Positions 34,480 through 43,880 of a DNA stretch of 64,000 nucleotides are shown here, in pieces. The stretch spans positions 145,614 to 209,613 of the forward strand of contig NW_005178735.1 of NCBI RefSeq assembly GCF_000350225.1, given 5' to 3'. Made by a program: the position numbers and the translations under genes. Position 1 is the first letter of the stretch. Every line of letters begins with the position of its first letter. The stretch comes from Chondrus crispus (lineage: Eukaryota > Rhodophyta > Florideophyceae > Gigartinales > Gigartinaceae). The notes under the pieces are model-generated. The model worked only from the letters and a program-made list of their open reading frames with translations. It had not been told where the DNA came from and ran no database searches.

Positions 34480-34967
34480 CGCAAGCGAGGCGGATTCGCG
34501 CGGGATACGTCTACGTCACAAAAAGGACGCCGAAAAACACGATCTGTTAAGTCAGAACGACTGCGCGGAGCAACCGGTGACGCCCGCGGTACGGAAAACG
34601 AAAGGAAGCTCGCACGGCTTACCTTATGCAGAAGAACAACGGAGTGTGATCGAATTGCACTGAGAAATGGAGAACGAGTCGTGGGACGACAAACTGAAAC
34701 GAGACGGACCGATCGTCTACCCCTTCGCTGCGCGCGGTCGCACCACATGCTGCGCTGTCAACATATTCGAAATCCGACGGCGAGATGCACGCTTGGCAAA
34801 ATCCGTGGCCAAACGAGGACACACGTGTCCGCAGCTGATTTGTCCTGCTTAATTGCGCAAATTATGAAGTGGGACACATGAGTCCCTAGCGTACGCGCCG
34901 TGTGTAATTTTTCAGAAAATAATTTTTGCAAAATTTGAGCGGGACGCTCAAGGCGAGGAGGGAGCCA
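34480..34967. other. Region between antisense ORF start and E2 3' LTR
   Basis: It should hold the promoter and leader of the antisense ORF, but I see no convincing TATA box on the minus strand. An AT-rich patch (about 34900-34940) and the polypurine tract GGCGAGGAGGGAGCCA lie before the LTR. Confidence 0.4.
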
Positions 34968-35732
34968 TGTGGTATATCGCCAAGTGTCCACTAGTGTACA
35001 TACTGTACTCGAACACCCAATGGTGTATGACAAGGACCGCATTGGTTAATTCCCAATTCGAAAGGTAATTACCTTATCGCCCGGTAAGTTGGGCAGCGCA
35101 ATTTGCGTCCGTGTACGTACTGTACTCGAATCATACCGTCTAGTGTATGATACCGGCGTACCTCGCTGGCGCCCAAGTGCAGGACCGTTACTGCCCGACG
35201 TGTAGTCGTACCGTTACAGTCTGGCACTGTAAGAATGGGGACTACAGTAGTAGATATACTAAAGTAGGGAAGGGGAAGGACTCGAGGGGATCATCGATCA
35301 ACGCAGTGGCATCATCTCGAGGGCCGACCCCTTTGTCCCTTGGTTTTGTGCCTAAGTCTTTCGCCTGACTACGTTTTCGTCTTTCCTTTTTGTACATCGA
35401 GTACAACGAAAAGTACTCCACCGCAGGGGTAACGCACGACGAGCGCTCCGCATAGCGCCTGGATTCGTCCTCCGTGACGGCGTCGCCTCCGCACGGCGTC
35501 GAGGTACCACGTCGAGGACGTCGATCTGGTTTTCGTGGCATCGTTGTGTCAAACCCACACCGTTCTACCAAAACCTCTACCAACCAGCTACCGAACTCTC
35601 TTCTGTCTTGTTTTGTGGTTCTTACTACACGTGTGCACGGCACTCGTCGCGTCTCGTACGCTTCGAACTACAGTACGACGTGTCGCAGCTCCCGCTACCC
35701 GCAGCCGGTCGAGCGCGGCACGTTCTACTACA
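34968..35732 (+). repeat. 3' LTR of E2 (765 bp)
   Basis: It starts TGTGGTATATCGCC and ends TTCTACTACA. It matches the 5' LTR with scattered differences, for example AATTAACTTATC versus AATTACCTTATC and ATAATAAAG versus ATACTAAAG. It is followed directly by a Copia RT fragment. Confidence 0.93.
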
Positions 35733-37347
35733 GATATTAGAAGACGCCCTACGATCTGAGCACGATTCAAACTGGGTTGAAGTTTATGAAGAAGTGAGTG
35801 ACAGAGATGTCGCCCGTAACGCCAACGTTATTACCTCGCACGTGGTGTACAAGCTGAAATCAGAGGAAGACGGGTCACGCAAGTTAAAGGCGCGTATTGT
35901 ACCTCATGGTAATAGAGATGATGAGAAAGATAGCCAACGCAGTGAATCCTCAAACGCTTCTCTATTCGTCGTCCGCATGCTACTGTCATTGGTGACCTTC
36001 CTAGGGTTCAGATTGGGTACAGCAGATGTTAAAGGGGCTTATCTTCAGAGCGGACCAATCAGCAGGGATATATATGTACGCCCACCACGCGAGTGGTGCA
36101 GTATGATGGAGCTCTGTAGAGGAATACTGTGGAAGCAACTGAAACTGCCTTATGGAATCGTTGAATTCAACGATTCCATAAACCACTTTTTGCCACTGGC
36201 GGCCTGCTTAAGCAGGCCGCCAGTGGCAAAAAGTGGTTGAGGAATGGATGCTGACAGACGCCGGGCTTGAGAGAATTTTGGAATCACTCAGCTCTATGTG
36301 AAACGTTCTAAAAACAACCGAATAACCCTTTTAGTTGTCAAGGTCAAGGATGATTTTCTACTTGGAGGTTCAGTTGAAGACATTAACAACTTCATCTTAC
36401 ATCTGAGCAAAAGATTCGTATTGGGAAAGACAGTGGTTGACAATCGGCTCTATTTTGACGGTGCAGAAATTGAGCAGGATGATCAAGGATCCATAAATTT
36501 CTCTATGACGCGGTATATCAACCGACTGAAGCCACTTGAAATCTCCAGAGCAAGACGTAAGGAACGTGAACAACCGGCAACAGAGCTGGAGGTTAAGCAA
36601 TACCGCTTCCTCGCATCCACACTTATGTACCTAGGGAATGGCGTCCTTCCTCAAGCATCATATGTAACGTCAACTATGCAGCAAATGCTCGGCAAGGTCC
36701 GCGTAACAAACCTCATCGACACAAATGATATGCTTAAAGAACTACTAAAACTGAAGCCAGAAACACAGTACAGGGCAGTGAAACCAGACGAGATCAAGAA
36801 CGTAATCGTATCAACATTCTCCGACGCAGCATTCAACCAGAATTCGGGTAGTGGTTACGGGCAAACAGGACTACTGTCGGGTCTTCGAATTGAAATGAAG
36901 AATGGGATGGACTATTTTCACTTCACCGACTGGTGTAGCAACAGACAACGTAGGGTGAGGTACTCCCCATACGGAGCTGAGATCCTGGCGTGCCCCGATG
37001 CTGATGATCGAGGTTTTTACATCAAATCGTGCCTGCAATGCGTGTTCCCAAATACAGAGACAAGGAATGAACTCTTCACGGACTCTAAGTGCCTTTACGA
37101 TACGATAACAACTCTTCATGAAGGAAGGGACTATAGGCTAAGAGCGACTGTTCAACGGATACGCAACAGTTTTGACTCACGTGAGCTCGACTATATGCGA
37201 TGGATTGCAGGGGCGATAAATCCTGCTGATGCACTCACTAAGCGAAACCCAAACACCTTCACAATGCTCAACCAGATAGCTTCAAGTGGAATAATCTGTG
37301 TAGAATTGAACTCTGGATACTCTTTGGATAGTGCAATATGGAAGTGA
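35733..37347 (+). pseudogene. Ty1/Copia RT-RNase H relic
   Basis: RT starts in ILEDALRSEHDSNWVEVYEE, with KLKARIVPHGNRDDEK and the first catalytic segment LGTADVKGAYLQSG, then LWKQLKLPYGIVE. Here the frame is broken by two abutting palindromes (36151-36238). The frame resumes with the second half of RT, in which the usual YxDD segment reads VKVKDDFLLGG, then RNase H and the connection: STFSDAAFNQNSGSGYGQ, RVRYSPYGAEILA, LFTDSKCLYDTI and WIAGAINPADALTKR. The 5' side is cut by the E2 LTR, and gag, protease and integrase are missing. The long 3' ORF (36298-37347) is otherwise open. Confidence 0.85.
36151..36238. repeat. Two abutting perfect palindromes (30 bp and 58 bp)
   Basis: 36151-36180 is a perfect palindrome (TATGGAATCGTTGAA and its complement). 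36181-36238 is a second perfect palindrome whose half starts AACCACTTTTTGCCACTGGC. The outer arms are ordinary Copia coding sequence (IVE on the left, GRQWQKVVEEW on the right) and the inner arms are inverted copies of them. The layout is X-X'-Y'-Y. Confidence 0.92.
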
Positions 37348-37413
37348 CTTCAGAAAACGTATGTTTACAAATGAGTAAGTTCACATTTATGCGATCTATG
37401 TGACTGGGGGGAA

Positions 37414-37886
37414 TGTGGAATAATGAATCTCACTATGCACTAAGTTTTAAGGCAACGTCGGACGAAATTGGGATCAAATGCAATGTACAGTTTGAGGCCA
37501 ACCTCCGGCGAGGTTGGGATCAATTGCAACGTACATTTTAAAGTCTAATTCTAAAACAACAGTTATGTGCAAACCGAACACAGGCAGTATCGGTTAACAA
37601 AAAGATAGCATTGGAAGTACGCGACCTTACGGCAAGAACGGCACTGACAGTTAAGCATAGACGGCGTCTATTTAAGCCACGACTCTAGAGGCAAATACTA
37701 CAGAGTGAGGGAGCAGAAGGAGAGCATGCGAAGATAAACCTGAGCAACCAGGAAACTAGCCATTTGGGTTTCCGAGCGCAACTGTGCTCTCACTCTTTGT
37801 TTGTAGATTAGAACCCCTGCCATCCGTCAAAACACCTGCTGCTATCTGATCCGACGTGCAATGTAGAATCACCGACAAATTACAAC
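37414..37886 (+). repeat. Possible 3' LTR of the Copia relic
   Basis: After the RNase H stop, a purine run GACTGGGGGGAA leads to TGTGGAATAATG at 37414, the usual polypurine tract and LTR start. A TATA-like TATTTAAG lies near 37669. An end at ACAACA (37886) is possible, immediately before the Tc1 target TA. No 5' copy is present for proof. A 23-bp imperfect direct repeat (GGGATCAAATGCAATGTACA and GGGATCAATTGCAACGTACA) lies within it. Confidence 0.45.
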
Positions 37887-37890
37887 AGTA

Positions 37891-38123
37891 CGGTGCACGG
37901 AAATTGCATAAATACACCCCCCCAATCTAGAATAAAAGCATTTTCGACACTGTTTCCTGACGCCACCGCGGCATCAGCCCTCGAGGGGGCGCGCAGGAAT
38001 CCAAATCCAAAGCCCCTTTTTGAAAAGCAAAAAAGGACTTGCAAGTCGACTTGAACTCCATGGATTTGTGCGGAAATATCCAGACGAAATTCGCATATGA
38101 CCGCGAAAAACCAAAAGGTGCAG
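37891..38123 (+). repeat. Left terminal inverted repeat of the Tc1-like element
   Basis: It starts CGGTGCACGGAAATTGCATA, then AATACACCCCCCC. It pairs with the reverse complement of 39331-39499 joined to 45721-45764. Confidence 0.88.
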
Positions 38124-38149
38124 TACCTTGACAGTTTTACTGTGGCCAA

Positions 38150-39225
38150 CTAGTAGCTCGTCGGACCGTCCCTTTTCTCCAACACCTGTACAAGGCGACG
38201 GGGAATTGAATCGTAAAGCTTTCCTAGGTACTGTTCTGTGATAGAACACCAACAATCTATAATGCAATCAGCAAGGTCCTCTAAATTGTCAAATTGGCGC
38301 CCATGAGCATACACACGCCGAGCGAGCCGACCCCAAACGTTCTCAATGATGTTCAGGTCTGGGGACTTGGCTGGCCAATCCAATAAATTGACGTTCTTTG
38401 AATCAAGCCAGGCTTTTGTGTACTTAGAGCGATGGCATGAGGCACCGTCTTGCTGAAAAGTCCATTTTTCTCCCAAATTACCAGCGGCGAACGGCAGCAG
38501 GTCCTCTTCCAGGACACTGCAGTACTGCGTAGAGTCCATCGTACCTTGAAGACGAACTAAATGAGACGTACCGTGAACGGAGATAGCAGCCCAAAACGAA
38601 CAATGATGCTCCTCCTTGGTGCCTGGTGGAGAAAACCTTTTCCTCTCGCCGTAAATCGTGCCAATATGAAGCCAGGCCATTCGGGCCATCTAGGTTGAAT
38701 TTTTTCTCATCTGAGAAAACAACCTGGCGCCAATACGAACTCCCTCTCTGCAGTATTTTTTGCTCCACTCCAACCTGGAAACTTTGTGCCTTTCCAGCAT
38801 CTGTGGACGTTTTAGCATCTTTTTATATTTCTGGTGAGGTGTTGCGCGTAGAATCTGCTGAATGCGACGAACGCCAATCCCAATATCAAGGCACAGCTTC
38901 AGTTCCTTGCATGATTTTTCACCTTTGCTTGCGTCGCGAAGCAACAGTCTTTTCTGCAGATAGGCACGCGCAACGCATCAAAAGTTACCGAAAAGCATGG
39001 TTTTAAAAGCATGCTAGTTCCGGTTACTTTTGATGCGTTGCGCGCGCCTTTCTGTGCGTCAACCCGCTTTGGGTGCTTGCAAAAGTTTTGTACGGCACGA
39101 GGAGATCTGCTGAGTGTTCGAGCGATCTCCGGAATGCTCATGCATTCCCTTTTCATAGCCACGATTTCACCTTTCTCCAAGTCTGATAACAGCTTACCGC
39201 GAGGCATCTTTGAAGATGATACCAT
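38150..39225 (-). pseudogene. Tc1-like DDE transposase, broken
   Basis: The N-terminal HTH reads LSDLEKGEIVAMKRECMSIP and EIARTLSRSPRAVQNF (39225-39050), typical of paired-like Tc1 DNA-binding domains. The catalytic residues are the first D in VVFSDEKKFNLDG, the second D in FQQDGASCHRS and the E in SPDLNIIENVWGRLAR, the DD34E class. At least three frame changes (near 39000, 38740 and 38690) separate the parts, and a fold-back duplication (38957-39054) disrupts the DNA-binding region. The copy cannot make transposase. Its family would cut and paste at TA sites in the nucleus. Confidence 0.88.
38957..39054. repeat. 34-nt imperfect inverted duplication within the transposase gene
   Basis: 38957-38990 is the inverted copy of 39021-39054 (common core GCGCAACGCATCAAAAG) with three mismatches and a 30-nt spacer. 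The right arm is genuine coding sequence, and the left arm is an inverted copy of it, so this is a local fold-back duplication rather than a separate element. Confidence 0.8.
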
Positions 39226-39499
39226 AGCTCTACTGCTATTAAAATGTTTTTCTGTTTAAATATGTAACTACCGGAGGCAATGCGTTCTCCGTTCTTTCGG
39301 TTTGCTGCCAAGATTTGTCGATGAATGTTTCTGTACCTTTTGGTTTTTCGCGGTCATATACGAATTTCGTCTGGATATTGCCGCACAACTCCAAGTCCTT
39401 TTTTGCTTTTCAAAAAGGGGCTTTGGATTTGGATTCTCGCGCGCGCCCTCGAGGGCTGATGCCCCGGTGGCGTCAGGAAAAAGTGTCGAAAATGCTTTT

Positions 39500-39634
39500 C
39501 TACTTCGGCGTTCCAAGTCTTGACTCTACCTGGCCCAGTGGCAGCAATTGTTTATGACGAGTTACCAGGCCTGGTAGGGGAACGTTTCCTTGTGGGCGCA
39601 TTTGCATGCGACGCAGAATGTGTGCCCCTCTCTC
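39500..39634 (-). repeat. B2 repeat, 3' end of the YR element
   Basis: It begins CTACTTCGGCGTTCCAAGTC on the plus strand, directly after the TTTT of the Tc1 repeat. About 41 bp of unique sequence separate it from A2. Confidence 0.9.
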
Positions 39635-39675
39635 AGGAATTAACTACACATGTGTTACAGAGGGAGGCGGGAGGG

Positions 39676-40263
39676 CAACAAAAGGGAAGAAGCTAAGCTG
39701 CCCAAGTCCCACCGAATGAATAACCTAGTCCGCTTATATAGATACTAAATCTCTCTGCCTCTCGCGAGACAGCGTCCCAATTCTCCTCCAGCGCGACCTA
39801 TCGCGACTTGATTCCCACTGCGTCTCCTTCAACCACCTTTCCGTACCAATGGCCCTGTCCTTATGCTCGCTGCTCGGGCGCCCCGGTATCGACGGCCGTT
39901 CGCTTTCGCCACTGAAGAGGAGACAGGAGTCCCATCTCCAGTTTGTTCTCCTGTCTCTTCGCCCCCATCCAGTGTGTCTCAGACCTGAATTTGGACCTCT
40001 CTTGCTCAGTTGCAATGAAGTGGCGCCCCTTTGCGGCAACCGTGGACGGCGGATCAGCAATCCTCGCGATATCGAGGACCCTTGCCGTCGGGTTACTGGC
40101 AAGGGGTGGCTCCCTGGGGTACTAATGTCGTCAGCGGATGACTTGGTAGATCGAACAAGTCAAAGGGTGGACAGGAATGCGACATGTTCGAGGGTAGGCG
40201 GGCTTAGGGCATCTTCACGATCTTTCCAACCAAAACAGAAAACTCATCTCCCGAAATTCTATT
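39676..40263 (-). repeat. A2 repeat of the YR element
   Basis: This is the internal copy of A, joined directly to B1 at 40263/40264. The B1-A2 junction is the template for rebuilding the two ends of a circular copy. Confidence 0.9.
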
Positions 40264-40398
40264 CTACTTCGGCGTTCCAAGTCTTGACTCTACCTGGCCC
40301 AGTGGCAGCAATTGTTTATGACGAGTTACCAGGCCTGGTAGGGGAACGTTTCCTTGTGCGCGCATTTGCATGCGACGCAGAATGTGTGCCCCTCTCTC
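40264..40398 (-). repeat. B1 repeat of the YR element (135 bp)
   Basis: It matches 39500-39634 with one mismatch (TGCGCGC versus TGGGCGC). The recombinase ORF ends inside it at 40316. Confidence 0.9.
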
Positions 40399-41548
40399 CG
40401 TCCTTCCCATTCCTGGGACGATTCCATCGTCTCGCAAATGAGTTCACTGCTTGCTCCGAGGATCTTGACATCTGAATGCAAATTAAAAGTCCCTTACCTG
40501 CATTTAAGTAGCGCTTGCACGATTTTTCCGACTGCCACCGTCCTTTATACATAACGTGGGAGAAGGGGGACCCCGACAACCAATCACAAGTAGCTCCCCC
40601 GTGTCTGAGTGAGTGCAAGGTAAATCCAACGTGGTCCAGGTTGAAGAAGGCGAGCGTTTGGCGGAGCCGCCGTGAGAATTTGCTGTAAGTGAGGCCAGGA
40701 AACAAGGGTTCGGAAGAATTCAGAGACTGACGTTTCCGGATCCATTTCTTGAGCTTACAGAGGAGTAAGGCATCGTCGAGGGGGGTGAATTGGTTTTGGC
40801 CTGTCTTGGCATCGCGTATCAGGCAACCGGCCAGGGGCGTTTCCGAGAATGCCGTAAGACGTGGGTCATGGGGAAAGCAGATGTCTTGACATCGAAGTGC
40901 GCATATCTCGTTGGCGCGCAAGTAGCCATGGAATCCAAGAGCAAAAGCAAACACGGCTTCCTTGTCCCCCTGTTCCCAGTAGTAGCGACACATTGCATGT
41001 ACGACTTGTCGAGGAAACGGCGGGGGGGATTTGGGAGGCTGCTGTCTTTTCCAACCGTGCGATGCCTGCCGCGCACATTGCAGCTGCTGTGAGGTTTCTG
41101 GCATAAAGAACTCGATACCGTAGAGAGTATACAGGAATTTCTGATGTTGCCCACGCTTCGGATTGGCGGTGAACAGTTGGCAACCGTACTCAGCAAGGCG
41201 TCGGTCGAGCTCCGTAACTGACTCGCAGGACGGATAGTGCTCCTCGAGCCAGTGAGCGAAACGCAATGTAGCCCCTTTATAGTCCCTGACTGTGTTTTCT
41301 TTCTTCTCGGCTTTCCTCAGGAAGTTAATTGCGCTTACCTCGTCTCGTAGGAGCAGGTGAGCTGGCCGCGCAAGGGGCTCACATCTTGACGGATCGCGAC
41401 GGGGCATCGGCAGGGTTGAGGTTGGAAGGGACCCAGTAAAGAAGAAGCGCAACGTCACCAAGGATTGTTTCGGCGGCGAGTCGACGGCAGAGGCGATTAA
41501 GAGAGCGAGATGAGGACCGCCCCTTTCCCAAGGCACCAACCACAGCAA
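40316..41548 (-). CDS. YR element ORF3: tyrosine recombinase
   Basis: It contains the full catalytic set: Arg I in HGYLRANEICALR, H-x-x-R in LHSLRHGGATCDWL, then W in YKGRWQS and the nucleophile Tyr in CKRYLNAG. An N-terminal SAM-like helical core domain precedes it (NFLRKAEKKENTVRDYKGAT). The most likely start is MPRRDPSRCEP at about 41407, which overlaps ORF2 by about 28 nt. The longer 41548 start would overlap ORF2 by 170 nt. It inserts a circular DNA copy by strand exchange, which explains the lack of a target-site duplication. The ORF ends within B1. Confidence 0.92.
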   Translation of the reverse strand: MLWLVPWERGGPHLALLIASAVDSPPKQSLVTLRFFFTGSLPTSTLPMPRRDPSRCEPLARPAHLLLRDEVSAINFLRKAEKKENTVRDYKGATLRFAHWLEEHYPSCESVTELDRRLAEYGCQLFTANPKRGQHQKFLYTLYGIEFFMPETSQQLQCARQASHGWKRQQPPKSPPPFPRQVVHAMCRYYWEQGDKEAVFAFALGFHGYLRANEICALRCQDICFPHDPRLTAFSETPLAGCLIRDAKTGQNQFTPLDDALLLCKLKKWIRKRQSLNSSEPLFPGLTYSKFSRRLRQTLAFFNLDHVGFTLHSLRHGGATCDWLSGSPFSHVMYKGRWQSEKSCKRYLNAGKGLLICIQMSRSSEQAVNSFARRWNRPRNGKDGERGTHSASHANARTRKRSPTRPGNSS

Positions 41549-43880
41549 TATTGTCGATCAGAAGAGGAATCTTCGCCCCTCTGGTCTGGGGGGAGCGCTG
41601 CATGTGCCTGACAGCCAGTAGTGCCGCCTCCAGCTCCAACAAATTTATGTGCTGCCTGCGGAGCCGCCAACCCGTGCTAATCGCAATCTTGAAAGCTGCA
41701 CGATCGAAGGCACGGCAAAAACGAGATGAAACTTGAAGGGAATTCTTGCGAGAGTCTAACGAGAGTGCTGCGAGCGCGAACTCTTTGTCTTCGCGGGAGA
41801 GCTCCTGCAATGTGGAGTACCATCCTTTGCGTACCCTTGTCTCGTCAATGTTTTCCAAAAACTGTCCACGTTCCCGACCCTTCATGTCAGCATAGACGAC
41901 TCCCCCACCGGTTGGACACGCATCAGATGCATAAATTCGCGGGCTGAGTGGTCGTCGAAGGTCGCAATACATGAGAGGGAAGAGATCCAAACACATTTCC
42001 AGCTCATTGCGTTGCTGTTTGGACAATATCGTGACTTTGTTTGGATTCGAAAGCAATGTGAGAGAGTATACACTGCTGAATATCGAGAGCAGGCCTCGTC
42101 TGAGCAAGCAAGCCCAGGTCCAGGAGCCCAAGAGCACCTTCATTTGATGTGGAGAAGCTTTGTTACTCTGCAGTATGGCCTCGGTCCGAATCTTCAGTCT
42201 CCGGGCCATAGAGGGCTTTACAGTAAGGACTCCTTCAGGCCACCACCACAAACCCAGTGCCTCACCTGGTCTGTGCTCTTCAGCCCACATAGTCTTGCTC
42301 GTTTTCACCGGTAGCTTGGCCAAGTGGAGCTCTTGCATGACGAGACGTGTGGCACAATTTACTCCATCCTTGCTGGTCCCAACGATAGTCAAATCGTCAA
42401 TATACGCCAAGGGCCTCCCTTCGCCCCCCCTAAGGTACATATCTATCGTCTCCCGCGTCAGTGGGGGGTACTGCAAGCGGGATCTTCGTAGTATGGACAA
42501 GGAGGCTGCCTGTGCCAAGTGAACGGCGAAGCTCGCGCCCATCGGAATGCATTGGAGGCAGGGCACAACGTACTCTGTCCGGGCAGAGCTACTGACCTGG
42601 CTTGACCGAATCCTGGGAAGTCCCAGAAACGGTACGAGAAAATCCGGGGCCTTGAGACGGTTATAATATTGTGATATGTCGCAGCCCGAGAGGTAGAGAC
42701 GTTCAACGGGTGGTAGGTATAGGTCAGCAAGAAGATCGGGGGTCGGCAACTCCACATAACTGGCCTCTGGTCGAAACAAGGGGTTGGACCGGTTCCCGCC
42801 CCAAATAAGTCGCTGGCTAACCCCAACTTCCTTCCACACACCAAACAATGAATTCTCTATTACGTCATCTCGAGGCTCAAGGTAGACAATCATGTTACTT
42901 TCAGCCATGCGGTGCAACAGCTTAGGGTAGTGCCCGGCCTTTACACCAAGGTGCACGCGGCTACTCTTCAAGCTAGCACGCGAAGGCCAATCATTCTTAG
43001 GTTGAATCAAATACTCACGTGTAAGTAGGTAATGATCTTCGGGAGCAAGTATCTCCCTTAGATCAGCAGTAACGGCTTGTGAGGGGCCAGGGATCGCCAC
43101 AAGTTCCCAATCCAACTTGCAGTAGTCGCCCCTGTCCTGCCCCACGAAATATCCAGAAACAAGCTCGGCATCCGCGTCTACCGAAACGCCGCCTCTATCA
43201 AGAGCTACAGTACGGATTACTGCCTCCCGTATGTGAGCTCTCCCCAACAGTTCACCCATTTCGCGGTTCGGGACGTTATCTTGGGTGGCCGTTGGGGAAA
43301 TGCCGGTCTCTAGCCACTTCATAGCAGCAGCGAGGCGCGTGCCTGTCGTCGCCCCATTGCTCCAGTCACGAAATGGTAAGAAAGACCTGGGGGCCAAGTC
43401 AGTACTCTCCTTTATAGGAGCTCTGCCGTAGCCGGCAGTGCCCCCCCTCCGATCCCCATGAAGCTGAGTTGTTTTTCGTAGAAGGCTCCTCGCTCCTTTC
43501 GGTCCATTGTCAGTGCTCTCTCGATTACCAGAAGGCGGCGAACCAATCGCTCGACCCCAGCGAGATAGACTACTATCCTTGGATGGCACTCGTCTAACAG
43601 AGACGCGAGAACCATTCCCACTACCATGATCTCGCGGGCCAGGTACCCGTCTGCATTGTCCCGTTCCACTGGACCTGCCTTTGACTGAAGCTTCTCCACC
43701 CAGGGGATGATCGACCCGTGGGTCAGCCATCTGCGAATCTCCATCGGTGCCCGGCGTGTGGCTGGGGGGAAAGAGAGCTGGGTTTCGATACGGTACTCCG
43801 GGCGGACGATGTAGACGGGGGCCTCTTGCAACTGACTGAGGCACTTGGACGGATCCTCGTCGAGTCCGTTCGCGCGACAA
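41379..43880 (-). CDS. YR element ORF2: reverse transcriptase-RNase H
   Basis: An 833-codon frame. The first about 155 codons overlap ORF1 in another frame and look like shadow sequence, so the real protein probably begins near 43410. RT features are LRAPDFLVPFLGLPRIRSSQ and CIPMGASFAVHLAQAASL, then the palm motif AYIDDLTIVGTS (about 42400). RNase H features are RIYASDACPTGGGVVYADM, LLELEAALLAVRHM, LLIDNIAVVGALGKGRSSS and the end WVPSNLNPADAPSR. The RT and RNase H grouping matches DIRS/Ngaro types, which have no integrase or aspartic protease. Confidence 0.88.
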   Translation of the reverse strand: MSRERTRRGSVQVPQSVARGPRLHRPPGVPYRNPALFPPSHTPGTDGDSQMADPRVDHPLGGEASVKGRSSGTGQCRRVPGPRDHGSGNGSRVSVRRVPSKDSSLSRWGRAIGSPPSGNRESTDNGPKGARSLLRKTTQLHGDRRGGTAGYGRAPIKESTDLAPRSFLPFRDWSNGATTGTRLAAAMKWLETGISPTATQDNVPNREMGELLGRAHIREAVIRTVALDRGGVSVDADAELVSGYFVGQDRGDYCKLDWELVAIPGPSQAVTADLREILAPEDHYLLTREYLIQPKNDWPSRASLKSSRVHLGVKAGHYPKLLHRMAESNMIVYLEPRDDVIENSLFGVWKEVGVSQRLIWGGNRSNPLFRPEASYVELPTPDLLADLYLPPVERLYLSGCDISQYYNRLKAPDFLVPFLGLPRIRSSQVSSSARTEYVVPCLQCIPMGASFAVHLAQAASLSILRRSRLQYPPLTRETIDMYLRGGEGRPLAYIDDLTIVGTSKDGVNCATRLVMQELHLAKLPVKTSKTMWAEEHRPGEALGLWWWPEGVLTVKPSMARRLKIRTEAILQSNKASPHQMKVLLGSWTWACLLRRGLLSIFSSVYSLTLLSNPNKVTILSKQQRNELEMCLDLFPLMYCDLRRPLSPRIYASDACPTGGGVVYADMKGRERGQFLENIDETRVRKGWYSTLQELSREDKEFALAALSLDSRKNSLQVSSRFCRAFDRAAFKIAISTGWRLRRQHINLLELEAALLAVRHMQRSPQTRGAKIPLLIDNIAVVGALGKGRSSSRSLNRLCRRLAAETILGDVALLLYWVPSNLNPADAPSRSVKM

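Larger units (their letters stand above)
24235..35732 (+). mobile_element. E2: 11.5-kb chromodomain Ty3/Gypsy element with antisense ORF
   Basis: Bounded by two LTRs (24235-24997, 34968-35732), with a primer-binding site at 24999 and a polypurine tract before the 3' LTR (about 34950-34964). Inside are gag (25080-27379), pol (27561-31925, including a chromodomain) and, on the opposite strand, an intact 745-codon ORF (34479-32242). The five bases on each side (GGTTG and GATAT) do not match, and the flanks belong to different elements (E4 on the left, Copia on the right). The copy has therefore been recombined, or the flanks deleted, since insertion. Confidence 0.88.

Noticed and set aside
34134..34748. 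204-codon minus ORF overlapping the start of the E2 antisense ORF in another frame
   Set aside because: Arg/Ser-rich shadow of the Ser/Pro-rich N-terminus, with no match in the E0 copy.
39734..40102. 122-codon minus ORF in A2, repeated identically at 45191-45559 in A1
   Set aside because: It is open in both copies only because the repeats are identical. Composition is Arg/Ser-rich, there is no family signature, and the A repeat is expected to be regulatory.
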